A stretch of DNA of 64,000 bases, taken from Microcebus murinus (Eukaryota; Chordata; Mammalia; Primates; Cheirogaleidae). The notes below the pieces were generated by a model. The model was not told the origin of the DNA and searched no databases. It was given only the letters and a program-made list of their open reading frames with translations. Shown in pieces: positions 45,756-55,128 of the stretch (positions are counted from its first letter, which is position 1; each line of letters starts with the position of its first letter). The stretch is taken from contig NC_134119.1 in NCBI RefSeq assembly GCF_040939455.1, positions 1,996,501 to 2,060,500 of the forward strand. Direction: 5' to 3'. Both the position numbers and the translations under genes were made by a program.

Positions 45756-46460
45756 GGGGCTGAGCGCCCCGTGGGTGGACTTTGCATCCTCTGTGCTCCT
45801 ACAGAGGATGAGGAACCTCGGAGCCAGACGGCATTTCCACTTGGCTCTGCTTGTCCGCCCTCAGTGGCTGCTTCCTGGTTGGAGTCTCCATCTGCCACTC
45901 AAGATGCAGCCAAGGGACCCACATGGGCTGGAGGGAGGGGCTGCCAGATGCTGACTCACTTCTCTGGGATTCGGGCCCCTCTGGCTGCTGTGGTTGTTTT
46001 CTGACGCCTTTGAAGTCTTTCGCTCTTCCTCCCTCCCTCCCTCTCTTCCTACAGCCTTTGGGTTTTGGTGACTGTGTCTGCCAGCCACCCCACACATTGT
46101 GACTGGGTCCCAGCAGCCTGCAGCGGGGCACGGGGTGGGTCATGGCTAGTACAGAGACGCATGGTGACAGGACGGGCACAGCCCGCCGTGAATGGGGGGC
46201 CTGGAGCTGGCCCTCCAGGCAAAAGACGGAGCTGCAGCCCCCCAGGCTCCAAGCGGACGCCCCAGCTCGGGAAGCCGGGAGGAGTGGCTGGCACGGTGGA
46301 GAACAAAAGAGCATGTCAGGGGTGGGCAGTGGAGGGACCAGAGGAGCAGCTATGTGATCCCAAAGGAAAGCAAAAAACAAAAAAACCCCTCAGCTGGGAA
46401 ACAGTGTTGATGAATACCGGATGGCAGATAAACCTAGAACCAGAGAACACAAAGTTCTTA
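45756..46460. other. GC-rich spacer, no gene seen
   Basis: Single-copy sequence with a CCCTCCCTCCCTCTC polypyrimidine run near 46030. Frames of up to 193 codons are open on both strands without recognised domains. Confidence 0.5.
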
Positions 46461-46858
46461 TCGTGCTTCCCCGAAAATAAGACAGGGTCTTATATTTATT
46501 TTTCCTCAAGAAGACACCCTAGGGCTTATTTTCAGGGGATGTGTTATTTTCCCTTCGAAGCCTCAGCTTATAGCACGCACAGGATGGCCGGGACCTGACG
46601 GGGGAGCTGACCTTGTTGGTGGGGCTGCCCGCACCTTTCTGGTCACCTTGGGATAGTAGCTGTCACGATGGGGCAGATGAGAAGGGCTGCTTGTCTCCTT
46701 TCCCGCTCCGTGACGAAATGCATGGGTTGTGCAGATGCACTGGGTGGCCACGCCCATCACCAGGCCTCATTTCTGGGGTAGGGCTTATATTGCGCAAATG
46801 CTCAGGAATCCTCCTAGGGCTTATTTTATGGGTAGGGCTTATTTTCAGGGAAACACGG
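46461..46858. mobile_element. TA-flanked TIR DNA transposon, copy B (398 bp)
   Basis: Left end TCGTGCTTCCCCGAAAATAA; right end read inward CCGTGTTTCCCTGAAAATAA. TA dinucleotides lie at 46459-46460 and 46859-46860. The first 90 and last 200 bases align with copy A at 27239 (shared blocks include AGACACCCTAGGGCTTATTT, GATGAGAAGGGCTGCT and GAAATGCATGGGTTGTGCAG), but the middle is unrelated and GC-rich. The two are different internal-deletion or replacement derivatives of one family. The minus-strand frame 46563-46760 is the counterpart of the copy A frame. Confidence 0.87.
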
Positions 46859-47517
46859 TATTTCACGTCGCCATCCCTAAAATCCCTGCAGAAAAACTAC
46901 TAAGTCCTCTGGCCTTTTGATGTGTTCGTGCTGGAGAAAGACACCCCCGATCCCGGCAGACAGGGAAGCTGTGCAAAGCAGAGAGCCCCTTGCCCCCCCC
47001 CATCCCCCCAGCAGCCCAGGGCCAGGCTGTCCTGCTGCAGGGCACGGAGGTTCTCGTGGGCACCGGGCGTGCAGAACTGAGGGGAGGGTTCAGCAGACAC
47101 TGACCAATCTGTCGCAGCCTTGCAAATGCAGCAGGAAGCTATGCAGCGGGCTTCAAGGTTGTTTTTAATTGCTTGTTCCAAAGATGCCAGTCTGTGAAGC
47201 GCTGACTTTCTCGATTCTTCTCCTCCCTAATTAGACTTGGAGCTGCTGCTGTACAAACACACACGCCTCGTCACGTGTGAGTGGCGTGCGCCCAGAACAC
47301 GGCATCCAACAGCAAAACATGACTGTTAGTCCAGGACTATCAGCTAGCTTTCCATAGAAGGCCGCAAGCAAGATTTTTATCTAGAAGAACATCTTTACTT
47401 TGAAATCCTCAACTCCTGAACCCGCCTCTGCACAGACGCCGTGTTTCTGAGACAATCCGGAACAGACTTGGAGGAACGATGGTGAGTCCGCCTCAACTCT
47501 CTGCAGGAAACTGCCTG
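46859..47517. other. Spacer, no gene seen
   Basis: Mixed composition with a CCCCCCCCATCCCCCC run at about 46994. Nothing recognised. Confidence 0.5.
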
Positions 47518-47572
47518 GCCAGAGCCCCTCTGCCACCTCCCGCCACCTCCTGCCACCTCCTGCTACCTCCCA
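47518..47572. repeat. Short 10-bp repeat, TGCCACCTCC unit
   Basis: Five copies of TGCCACCTCC/CGCCACCTCC/TGCTACCTCC in tandem, pyrimidine-rich on the plus strand. Confidence 0.9.
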
Positions 47573-49649
47573 CCACCCTCCCTCTGGTGTCAGCAGCCTG
47601 GGTCGCCTTTGACAAGGAAGCAGCGCTGCGGTCTCGAAGAGCAGGGGACGGCCAAGCCTGCACTGCGCGGTCACACCATCACCGAGGACTTCCGTGGCAG
47701 CCATCGCTGGGATCGACGCGAGTCACTCACACAGAACGTGGACGTGCAGGTGACGGGGGACTCGGAATTCGCACACAGCCTGAACAGGCCTCTGCAGTCT
47801 CGGAAGCCAGATGGCGAGGGTCTGTGGTCTTCCCGGCTGGATTCCGAACCCGCACCCCCCCCAACCCCACCCACTAGCGTGACGCGGGCACGCTCGCCGC
47901 GCAGCGCCTGGGGCTGCGGGTTCTGAGTCCGGGACCACGGTGCACGGCGCCAGGCACTGCTCGCTCTCGCTGCCTGCAACGTCCCGTGTGAAGCCGGCGT
48001 AGTTTTCTACGCAAAACTTCCATCGGCCTGATTAAAGCACCCATCTGTGTCGAAAATGGGATTATTCCTTTAACTCAGATTTAAAAAAAAATACTAAACA
48101 ACTGGAAAACTTCATTAAATATATGAATATTGCGTGTTTTTCAGTCCTTTGCCATTTCTCTTACTGTTTTTTTCGTAGAATTAATGTCTCTTCCTGTGTT
48201 TTCCTAATTGCACAGAGTGAGGAGTGAGTCTCCCCACGGTCCCCAGGGAGGTGAGCGCCACTGCCCCTTCGCTGCACGGGATCTACCCCGACTAGCGACA
48301 CCAGGGGTGGTGGACACACTGTCGGATTCAGGAGGGCGAGGACACCGGCGCCACCTGCGGTCGACCACCCTGTCCAGGGCAGGGCCCCGACCTGGTCCGT
48401 TTCCTGAGGTTCCTGTGCCCACCTGCCTCCCACTGACCTCCCCTGGTAGGCAGGTTCTACCTCGTGCCCCGTCTCCGGACGGTCACTCGGTGTCCTCCCC
48501 CAACACCTGTTCCTCCTCTTGCACATGAACGGACACCTGCGGCCCACTCAGGGGTCCAGGCTGGAGACCTGGGCTTTGCTCCTTCCCCCTCAGCCAGCAG
48601 GTCCCAGCCGTGGGGTCGGAAAGCCTCCCCACCCGGCCTCCACCCTGGCCCTCCCTGCTGGGTCCCACACCAAGCACCCTGGTATAGCCGAGGGTGGCTC
48701 CAGTTCAGGCCACTGCCGCCCTCCAGTCCTGTGCTGGGAGACACCCGGGGCCGGCTCTGAGCTTCTCTCTGTCTGGGACACGGGAGGGAAATGCCACAGC
48801 ACGGGGACAGCTGGGCCACGTCAGGACTCGGCCTGGCCGCACCATGGGAGAGGGAGTCCTGACGCGTGTGGGGGGGAGGTGGCCTGAAGCTGGCACCCAG
48901 GGCGCCGTGAGCGGAGCTGGTGAGCCTGAAAGTGCAAAGTACAGAAGGAGGAATGGGTGGCAGGGGCTTCCCGGGCCTCGGAGGGACCTGCACAGAGACC
49001 CAGGGGGACCCCAGGGCGAGGAGCAGAGACCTGCTGCAGGGCAGGGCCTGAAGGGCGTGTGTGTGAATGTGGATACACGCGTGCCGTGTGCGTGCGTGCA
49101 TGCTCACGCGTGCTGCATGTGCACATGAGGCCGGTGACGAATGAGGCCCGAGGCTCAGGAGGTGGCAGAGGCCAGGCCCGCAAGGGCTTTGGAGGCCGCT
49201 GCGGGGGCCTGGCCCGCGCCACGACAGGACCATCCACCGTGACGGCTCAGACGCCGAGAGAGGCGAGGACATAAGTCATTAGGATGCGGGGAAGCACTGT
49301 TAACGATGCAGAAATCAAAGGGTGAGAGTGTGTAGATCTCAAAATAGAAAACGCAATGACAAATGTACCTGCCAAGTGACAGAAGGGACGCGATACACTC
49401 ACAGGCAGAGAAAATCCCACGCCATCGCTCCCACTAATGCAGTTGCTCAATCGGCGTCCGAAAGTCAATGCTCAGTTCATCCAAGTGCATTTGCAATATC
49501 GAACCAGGCCGGATTCACAGGGAGCGAGACGGCGTCTCTGCCGCTTCGGGTCTCTGTTTTGGGCCCTGCGGCGGCTTTGCAAGGTGTCGAGTCAGCTGAA
49601 CTGAAGGAATCCCCCGCCCATGAAGGTGCGGGCCCTTGGGGAGCCCGGC
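47573..49649. other. Spacer, GC-rich, no gene seen
   Basis: GC-rich apart from an AT-rich dip at 48040-48200 with TTCATTAAATATATGAATATTGCG. Frames of up to 271 codons (48457 minus) overlap frames on the other strand and have no domain. A TG-rich patch at about 49050-49110 reads GTGCCGTGTGCGTGCGTGC. Confidence 0.45.
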
Positions 49650-50110
49650 GGTGCCGCCATGGACCCTCCAGAGCCCGACTGTTCCGCCGTGGGGCCTCTG
49701 GAGCATGGTCGAGCCGCCATGGACCCTCCGGAGCCCGGCCGTGCCGCCGTGGGGCCTCCGGAGCACGGTCGTGCTGCCAGGGACCCTCCGGAGTCTGGTC
49801 GTGCCGCCGTGGGGCCTCCGGAGCACGGTCACGCTGCCAGGGACCCTCCGGAGCCAGGTCGTGCCGCCGTGGGGCCTCCGGAGCACGGTCGTGCTGCCAG
49901 GGACCCTCCGGAGCCAGGTCGTGCCGCCGTGGGGCCTCCGGAGCACGGTCGTGCTGCCAGGGACCCTCCGGAGCCAGGTCGTGCCGCCGTGGGGCCTCCG
50001 GAGCACGGTCGTGCTGCCAGGGACCCTCCGGAGCCAGGTCGTGCCGCCGTGGGGCCTCCAGAGCATGGTCGAGCCGCCATGGACCCTCTGGAGCCCGGCC
50101 GTGCCGCCAA
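49650..50110. repeat. 60-bp minisatellite made of two 30-bp halves
   Basis: About 7.7 copies with exact 60-bp period. Half A is GTGCCGCCGTGGGGCCTCCG plus GAGCACGGTC; half B is GTGCTGCCAGGGACCCTCCG plus GAGCCAGGTC. The halves are related to each other, so an original 30-bp unit was duplicated, diverged and then amplified as a 60-mer. The central copies are almost identical. Because 60 is a multiple of 3, long frames stay open on both strands (364 codons at 49322 plus; 268 at 49477 minus). These are repeat artefacts. Confidence 0.96.
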
Positions 50111-50418
50111 GAACGCGAATCTCTGCTGGGCGCTCCTGGGGGTGCAGCTGCTGGATCCCCGGAAACATGTGTGCTCCGCGCCACACCAGAGCCCGCGGGA
50201 CGGAGAGGGCGTCTTTTCTTCCTGCACCTCTCAGTCCACAGGCGCTGGCGGCAGACGGTCCCTCCCAAGGCTCTGTCCCCCATCCCCGCTCCAGACCCAC
50301 CAGGCCCTGGTGACGGCCGTCCCCGCCCTGCACGTCTCCGGTGCAGGAGGAGACACAGCAGGGGACTTCTGCGGCCCCGCGTCCTGCCAGACAGTTACGG
50401 GGTGGGTATGGGGTGAGG
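50111..50418. other. Spacer between two arrays
   Basis: About 300 bp of GC-rich sequence separating the 60-bp and 21-bp arrays. No exon or RNA gene is recognised. Confidence 0.5.
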
Positions 50419-51265
50419 TCACAGGGTGAGGGCTGCTGGTCACGGGGTGAGGGCTGCTGGCCATGGGGTGACGGCGGCTGGTCATGGGGTGAGGACTGCT
50501 GGTTATGGGGTGAGGGCTGCTGGTCATGGGGTGAGGGCTGCTGGTCACGGGGTGAGGGCTGCTGGCCATGGGGTGAGGGCTGCTGGCCATGGGGTGAGGG
50601 CTGCTGGTCATGGGGTGAGGGCGGCTGGTCATGGGGTGAGGGCTGCTGGCCATGGGGTGAGGGCGGCTGGTCATGGGGTGAGGGCTGCTGGTCATGGGGT
50701 GAGGGCTGCTGGTTACGGGGTGAGGGCCGCTGGTTGGTCATGGGGTGAGGGCTGCTGGCCATGGGGTGAGGGCTGCTGGTCATGGGGTGAGGGCTGCTGG
50801 TCATGGGGTGAGGGCTGCTGGTCACGGGGTGAGGGCTGCTGGTTACGGGGTGAGGGCTGCTGGTCATGGGGTGAGGGCTGCTGGCCATGGGGTGAGGGCT
50901 GCTGGTTATGGGGTGAGGGCTGCTGGTCATGGGGTGAGGGCTGCTGGTCATGGGGTGAGGGCTGCTGGTCACGGGGTGAGGACTGCTGGTTACGGGGTGA
51001 GGGCGGCTGGTTATGGGGTGAGGGCTGCTGGTCATGGGGTGAGGGCTGCTGGTCACGGGGTGAGGACTGCTGGTTACGGGGTGAGGGCCGCTGGTTGGTC
51101 ATGGGGTGAGGGCTGCTGGCCATGGGGTGAGGGCGGCTGGTTATGGGGTGAGGGCTGCTGGTCACAGGGTGAGGACTGCTGGTTATGGGGTGAGGGCCGA
51201 TGGTTGGTCATGGGGTGAGGGCTGCTGGTTACGGGGTGAGGGCCGATGGCTGGTCACGGGGTGAG
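50419..51265. repeat. 21-bp G-rich minisatellite, about 40 copies
   Basis: Unit GGGGTGAGGGCTGCTGGTCA plus T, with CATGG/CACGG/TATGG/TACGG variants and CTGCTGG/CGGCTGG/CCGCTGG variants. A 4-bp insertion (GGTTGGTCA) recurs at about 50730, 51090 and 51200 and resets the frame there. Each unit carries GGGG, GGG and GG runs, so the plus strand is strongly G-quadruplex prone. The 21-bp unit is 7 codons and keeps frames open on both strands, giving a 513-codon minus frame and a 227-codon plus frame without domains. Confidence 0.97.
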
Positions 51266-52313
51266 GGACACAGGAGGGGTACCCCTCCTTGCCATGCAGT
51301 GTCTGCCTCCAGCCAGGAAAACAAAAGCTACAAGTGGAGAGAAACTGACATTCTGAGAGGGAAGTAGCTAGAACTTTCCTCCCAAACCCGCGGCGCTAAT
51401 TCACAGCACCGTCAGATAGGGTGCACAAACGCGTTCCAGCCGGAAACAGGGCCGGGCGTGTTGACAGCTGCTGACACACAATCACCTCCGAGGGGCATGT
51501 TCAATGGCCTGGCTCAGGCACCTCCCGGGCTCGCTCACCTGCTGCTATTTTTAGAGGGAACAGCTGGTGCTGGGGCCCCACCCCCACAGCTGGCGCTAGG
51601 TAGCAGAGGTGACCTCAGCAGCTTGGCTGGTGACAGGGAAGGAGACGAGGGAGGGAGGGAGAGAAGAGAAGGCACAGACTGGGAGGGAACGGGCGAGTGA
51701 CCGGGATCACAGGCCCCAGCACCGGCCTGTCTTCGGGAGCAGGAAACAGGCCAGAGCGTCTGGGTCTCACTGAAAGGCCCACGGTCAGCTGTGGGGCCCA
51801 CACAGCATTCTGTCGCGCGGGGACGCCACGCTGAGCCAGTCTTGCTGCGTGCCGAATTGGTGTTCGCAAACGGCTCCCCCACTCGGCCCTCCTCGGGGCC
51901 AAAGTCATTTCAAACCAGCAGTTGGAAGAGCCCCCAAGACGTGCAGCCTCCGGACCCCATTCTCCCCAGGGGCAACAAGTCAGGAAAAAACTCTGCAAAG
52001 ATTTCACCCCCTCAAAAAAACACCCTTTATTAAAACCGAGAAGCGTGCCGGCCCTAAAATCACACCGGTAAGCTGTGTCCACTCGTCCCTTTGTGGGGCT
52101 AGACGGAGCCCCACAGCATGCTGCCCACGGGTGCCAAGGCCGCCGGCACTGAGCCCCGTCCCGTGGCCGGTCTGAGTTGAGATGGGCTGTCAGTGCGTCA
52201 CGCACACCGGATCTCAAAGGCTTCCTCCAAAATTAAAATAAAGCTTGTAAAATATTCAATTAATACTCTTGAGTATGTTGTACTCACTGAAACAATGTTT
52301 GGGGTATACTATA
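51266..52313. other. Spacer, no gene seen
   Basis: Mixed composition. Nothing recognised except a short AT-rich stretch immediately before the mariner-like element (52230-52313), which may be the insertion target. Confidence 0.45.
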
Positions 52314-52440
52314 GGGTGTCCCAAAAGTCTCCAGACAAAGGAAAAATTTTGCAAAATTTTGTAAGGAGTACTTTGTAAATAAAGGCACATTTAGGTACAA
52401 CTTCCCATTTTCCCTATGTATGGTGACCTCTGGGATACCC
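52314..52440. mobile_element. Mariner-type miniature element (about 127 bp)
   Basis: Left end GGGTGTCCCAAAAGTCTCCA and right end, read inward, GGGTATCCCAGAGGTCACCA are inverted repeats; extended to about 31 bp they agree at roughly 25 positions. The GGGTGTCCCAAAAGT motif is typical of mariner transposons. A TA lies at 52312-52313; the right TA is lost or mutated. The interior is AT-rich with GGAAAAATTTTGCAAAATTTTG and has no coding capacity, so this is a MITE that would need a transposase from elsewhere. Confidence 0.8.
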
Positions 52441-52529
52441 GGCCACTAACTAAACTCATTTAAGAAACTGATTTCATACCATCCCATACCTGTTAGCATG
52501 AGTGTTACCAAAAACAGAAAACATCGAGC
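52441..52529. other. Short spacer
   Basis: AT-rich single-copy DNA between the mariner-type element and the L1M tail. Confidence 0.4.
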
Positions 52530-53160
52530 GTTGGGAGGGCTGGAGCCCCAACACACGGTGGTGGGAACGCACAGCTGCCGCGCAGAGCGGCATGGCGGGT
52601 GCTCCAAAACCAAACCTGGAACCACCCCGTGACCCAGCAAGTCCACCTGTGGGTCCCTGCCCGGGAGGACTGAGCAGGGTCTCGAGAGATACGTGTTATC
52701 CCCGTGTCCACGGCAGCTAAAACACGGAAGTAACCACGTGTCCACCAACGCACGAAGCAATAAACGAAACACGGATTCCGTCCCCACGGTGGACTGGTTG
52801 GCGTGCAGCGTGGAGAGGAATGAGCTGCTGACACGCTACTCCACGCGTGAGCCTTCGGGACGCTGTGCCGGGTGAAGCCAGCAGACACGGAAGGACGCTC
52901 TGAGTCCACTCACGCGAGGTCCCCGCAGTGGCCCTGCCCACGGGGACACACAGTGGAGGGGGGGTGGAGCTGGGGCGGGGGAGGGGCGCTGGTGTCTATG
53001 GGGGCGAGTTTCCGTTTGGAGGGGTCAGAAACCCTGGACGTGCCGGGAGCGAGGGTCTCACGGCACCGTGAGTGTCCTTAACGCCGCTGAACTGTGACCC
53101 GACACACGGGCAGATGGTAAATTTTGTTCTGCATATTTGCCACAATAAAAATTAATTTTG
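52530..53160 (+). mobile_element. L1M 3' end, GC-shifted
   Basis: Blocks in order: CCCGTGACCCAGCAAGTCCACC, GAAGCAATAAACGAAACACG, GCGTGCAGCGTGGAG, CGGGTGAAGCCAGCAGACAC, GTGAGTGTCCTTAACGCCGC, GAACTGTGACCC and TGGTAAATTTTGTTCTGCATATTTGCCACAATAAAAATTA. This is the ORF2 end and 3' UTR of an ancient L1 in sense orientation. Many A/T positions of the family are G/C here, which suggests GC-biased substitution. Confidence 0.85.
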
Positions 53161-53269
53161 ACTATCCTTTCTTTTTTCAATGTGGTTCCCAAATGTTTAA
53201 AATCCTCCGTGACTCTGCCATGTTTTGGCTACACGGCAGTGCAGGGCGGGTTTACAGGCAGATTTCTAA
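53161..53269. other. Short spacer
   Basis: Transition from the L1M tail to a MER5-like element. The CTCTGCCATGTTTTGGC part may be the start of the latter. Confidence 0.4.
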
Positions 53270-53393
53270 GCCCCCCCCCTCCCCCGGAGTTCCTGATGCG
53301 GGGGGGGGGCGGCGCAGAGAGTGTGAGTTTCTGACATTTCCCAAAGTGATGCTGATGCCACTGGTCCGGGGACCCCACTTTGAGAACCACTGC
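53270..53393 (-). mobile_element. MER5A-like hAT-Charlie element, antisense
   Basis: The right end GGTCCGGGGACCCCACTTTGAGAACCACTG is the reverse complement of the MER5A start (cagtggttctcaaa..). Upstream, CCCCCCCCTCCCCCGGAG and TGCGGGGGGGGGCGG are expanded C and G tracts in the middle of the element. Left terminus unclear. Confidence 0.8.
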
Positions 53394-54335
53394 CATAAGG
53401 AATTTATCTGAAAAACCACCCACCTCTGAGCTGGGAGCTCGACCACAACAGCCCAGGGGTTCTGACATGTCAGAACTGGCTGAAGGGCGGGTGTGTTTCT
53501 AGACGTGCTGGCAGCTCGCCGTGGTCAGGGCCACGGGCACACCGCTGAGACGCAGCCCCACTCCCTCTGGCCTCGTCCCGCGCCCCTGCTGGGCCACGCC
53601 GGGGGACAGGCACCTGGCAGGCAGCCTTCCTGCAGGCCCCGGCCAGTGCCCGGCTGGGGGCTTCTGTCCCCTCGGCCTGTGCCCGCCGCTGCCCCCTGGG
53701 CTCTCTGCCTGTGGTGCTGACACGTGGCTGCCCTCACGCGCCCGGGCGTCTGCACCCTCCTCCACCCAGGCCAGGCACTCGCTCGCTGCTTGTTCCACTG
53801 TGATTTTTCTGAGCTCAAAACTCGCTCGGAATCAGAAAGCTTCAGGAAATGGGCTGCCCGTGCAGATAGGAAGCACGTGGCAGTTGCACTTGCGTGCTGC
53901 TGCCGGTGGCGTTGCGGACACAGCTGCAGCTCCACGCGCCCGGCCCGGCCGCGGCCGAGCCCTCGTGTGGACGCCGGCCGCCTGACCCTGCGGGAGGGCT
54001 GCCCACTGGAAACAAAATACAAAGGATGACACAGCCTGGCTTGAGATTCCGCCAAGGCAGTTATCCAGGCGCAGTCTGTACTGAGGTTTCACGCCGACGA
54101 ATGTGGCTTCTCCGTGCACCGCGCCGCGGAGTGACCGCCGCAGCTCTGGCTCACGGCGGAAGAGCCTGGAGGTGGACGCTGGGTGGGGGCGTAGTGGGAG
54201 CCTCGGCGGGAAGCCACATGGTCTCCCTTTTCCACAGTGGCACGCCTCACGTTCCGAACAAGAACGTGCGAGCCAGGAAAGCAGGAACCTTGTCAGCAGG
54301 ACTGGTCGTGGAATGCCCGGCGTCCAGCACCGACG
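53394..54335. other. GC-rich spacer, no gene seen
   Basis: CpG-rich sequence. Overlapping frames of up to 186 codons have no domain, and the long minus frames there run out of the GGAT array. Confidence 0.5.
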
Positions 54336-55128
54336 GACAGACAAATGGACAGGCAGATAGACGGGTGGACGGCCAGATGGACAATGGATGGGCGGGTGGA
54401 TGGATGATGGACAGGTGGACTGATGGACAATGGATGGGACAGGTGGATGGATAACAAACGAATGGATGTGTGGACGGGTGGATGGATGGATGTGTGGACG
54501 GGTGGATGACAGACAGGTGGATGATGGACAGATGGGATAACTGGTGGACGTGTGGAGCGATGGATGATGGATGGATGGAGGGACAGATGGATGGGCAAAC
54601 AAGTGGGAAGATGCACAGATGAATGTATGGATGACGGACAGATGGATGGACAGGTGGACAATGGCTGTGTGGGTGGGTGGATGATGGACAGGTGGAATGA
54701 CCGGTGGATGTGTGGGGTGATGGATGATGGATGGATAGAGGGACAGATGGATGGGCAAACAAGTGGGAAGATGCACAGATGAATGTATGGATGATGGACA
54801 GATGGATGGACAGGTGGACAATGGCTATGTGGGTGGGTGGATGATGGACAGGTGGAATGACCGGTGGATGTGTGGGGCGATGGATGATGGATGGATGGAG
54901 GGACAGATGGATGGGCAAACAAGTGGGAAGATGCACAGATGAATGTATGGATGACGGACAGATGGATGGACAGGTGGACAATGGCTGTGCGGGTAGGTGG
55001 ATGATCACAGGTGGATGCATGACAAACGAATGGATATGTGGGCAGGCAGATGGATGGATGATGCATGGATGTGTGGGCGGGTGGATGCCAGACAGGTGGA
55101 TGGATGGACAGAAGGATGGATGGACGGA
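54336..55128. repeat. GGAT/GGAC tetranucleotide array with 160-bp cassette
   Basis: Basic motif GGATGGATGGAC and GGACAGGTGGA. Within it a larger cassette is tandemly repeated: the landmark GGGCAAACAAGTGGGAAG occurs at 54593, 54753 and 54913, exactly 160 bp apart. The three cassettes differ at only a few sites. Long minus frames of 280-329 codons rich in His/Pro/Ser/Ile are artefacts of the array. Confidence 0.96.

Noticed and set aside
48457..49272. 271-codon minus-strand frame
   Set aside because: The GC-rich region leaves overlapping frames open on both strands. Composition is Pro/Ser/Arg-rich with no domain or repeat-free homology that I recognise.
49322..51056. 364-codon plus and 513-codon minus open frames
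   Set aside because: They are carried by the 60-bp and 21-bp arrays. Both strands are open, the peptides are pure repeats, and nothing in the flanks looks coding.
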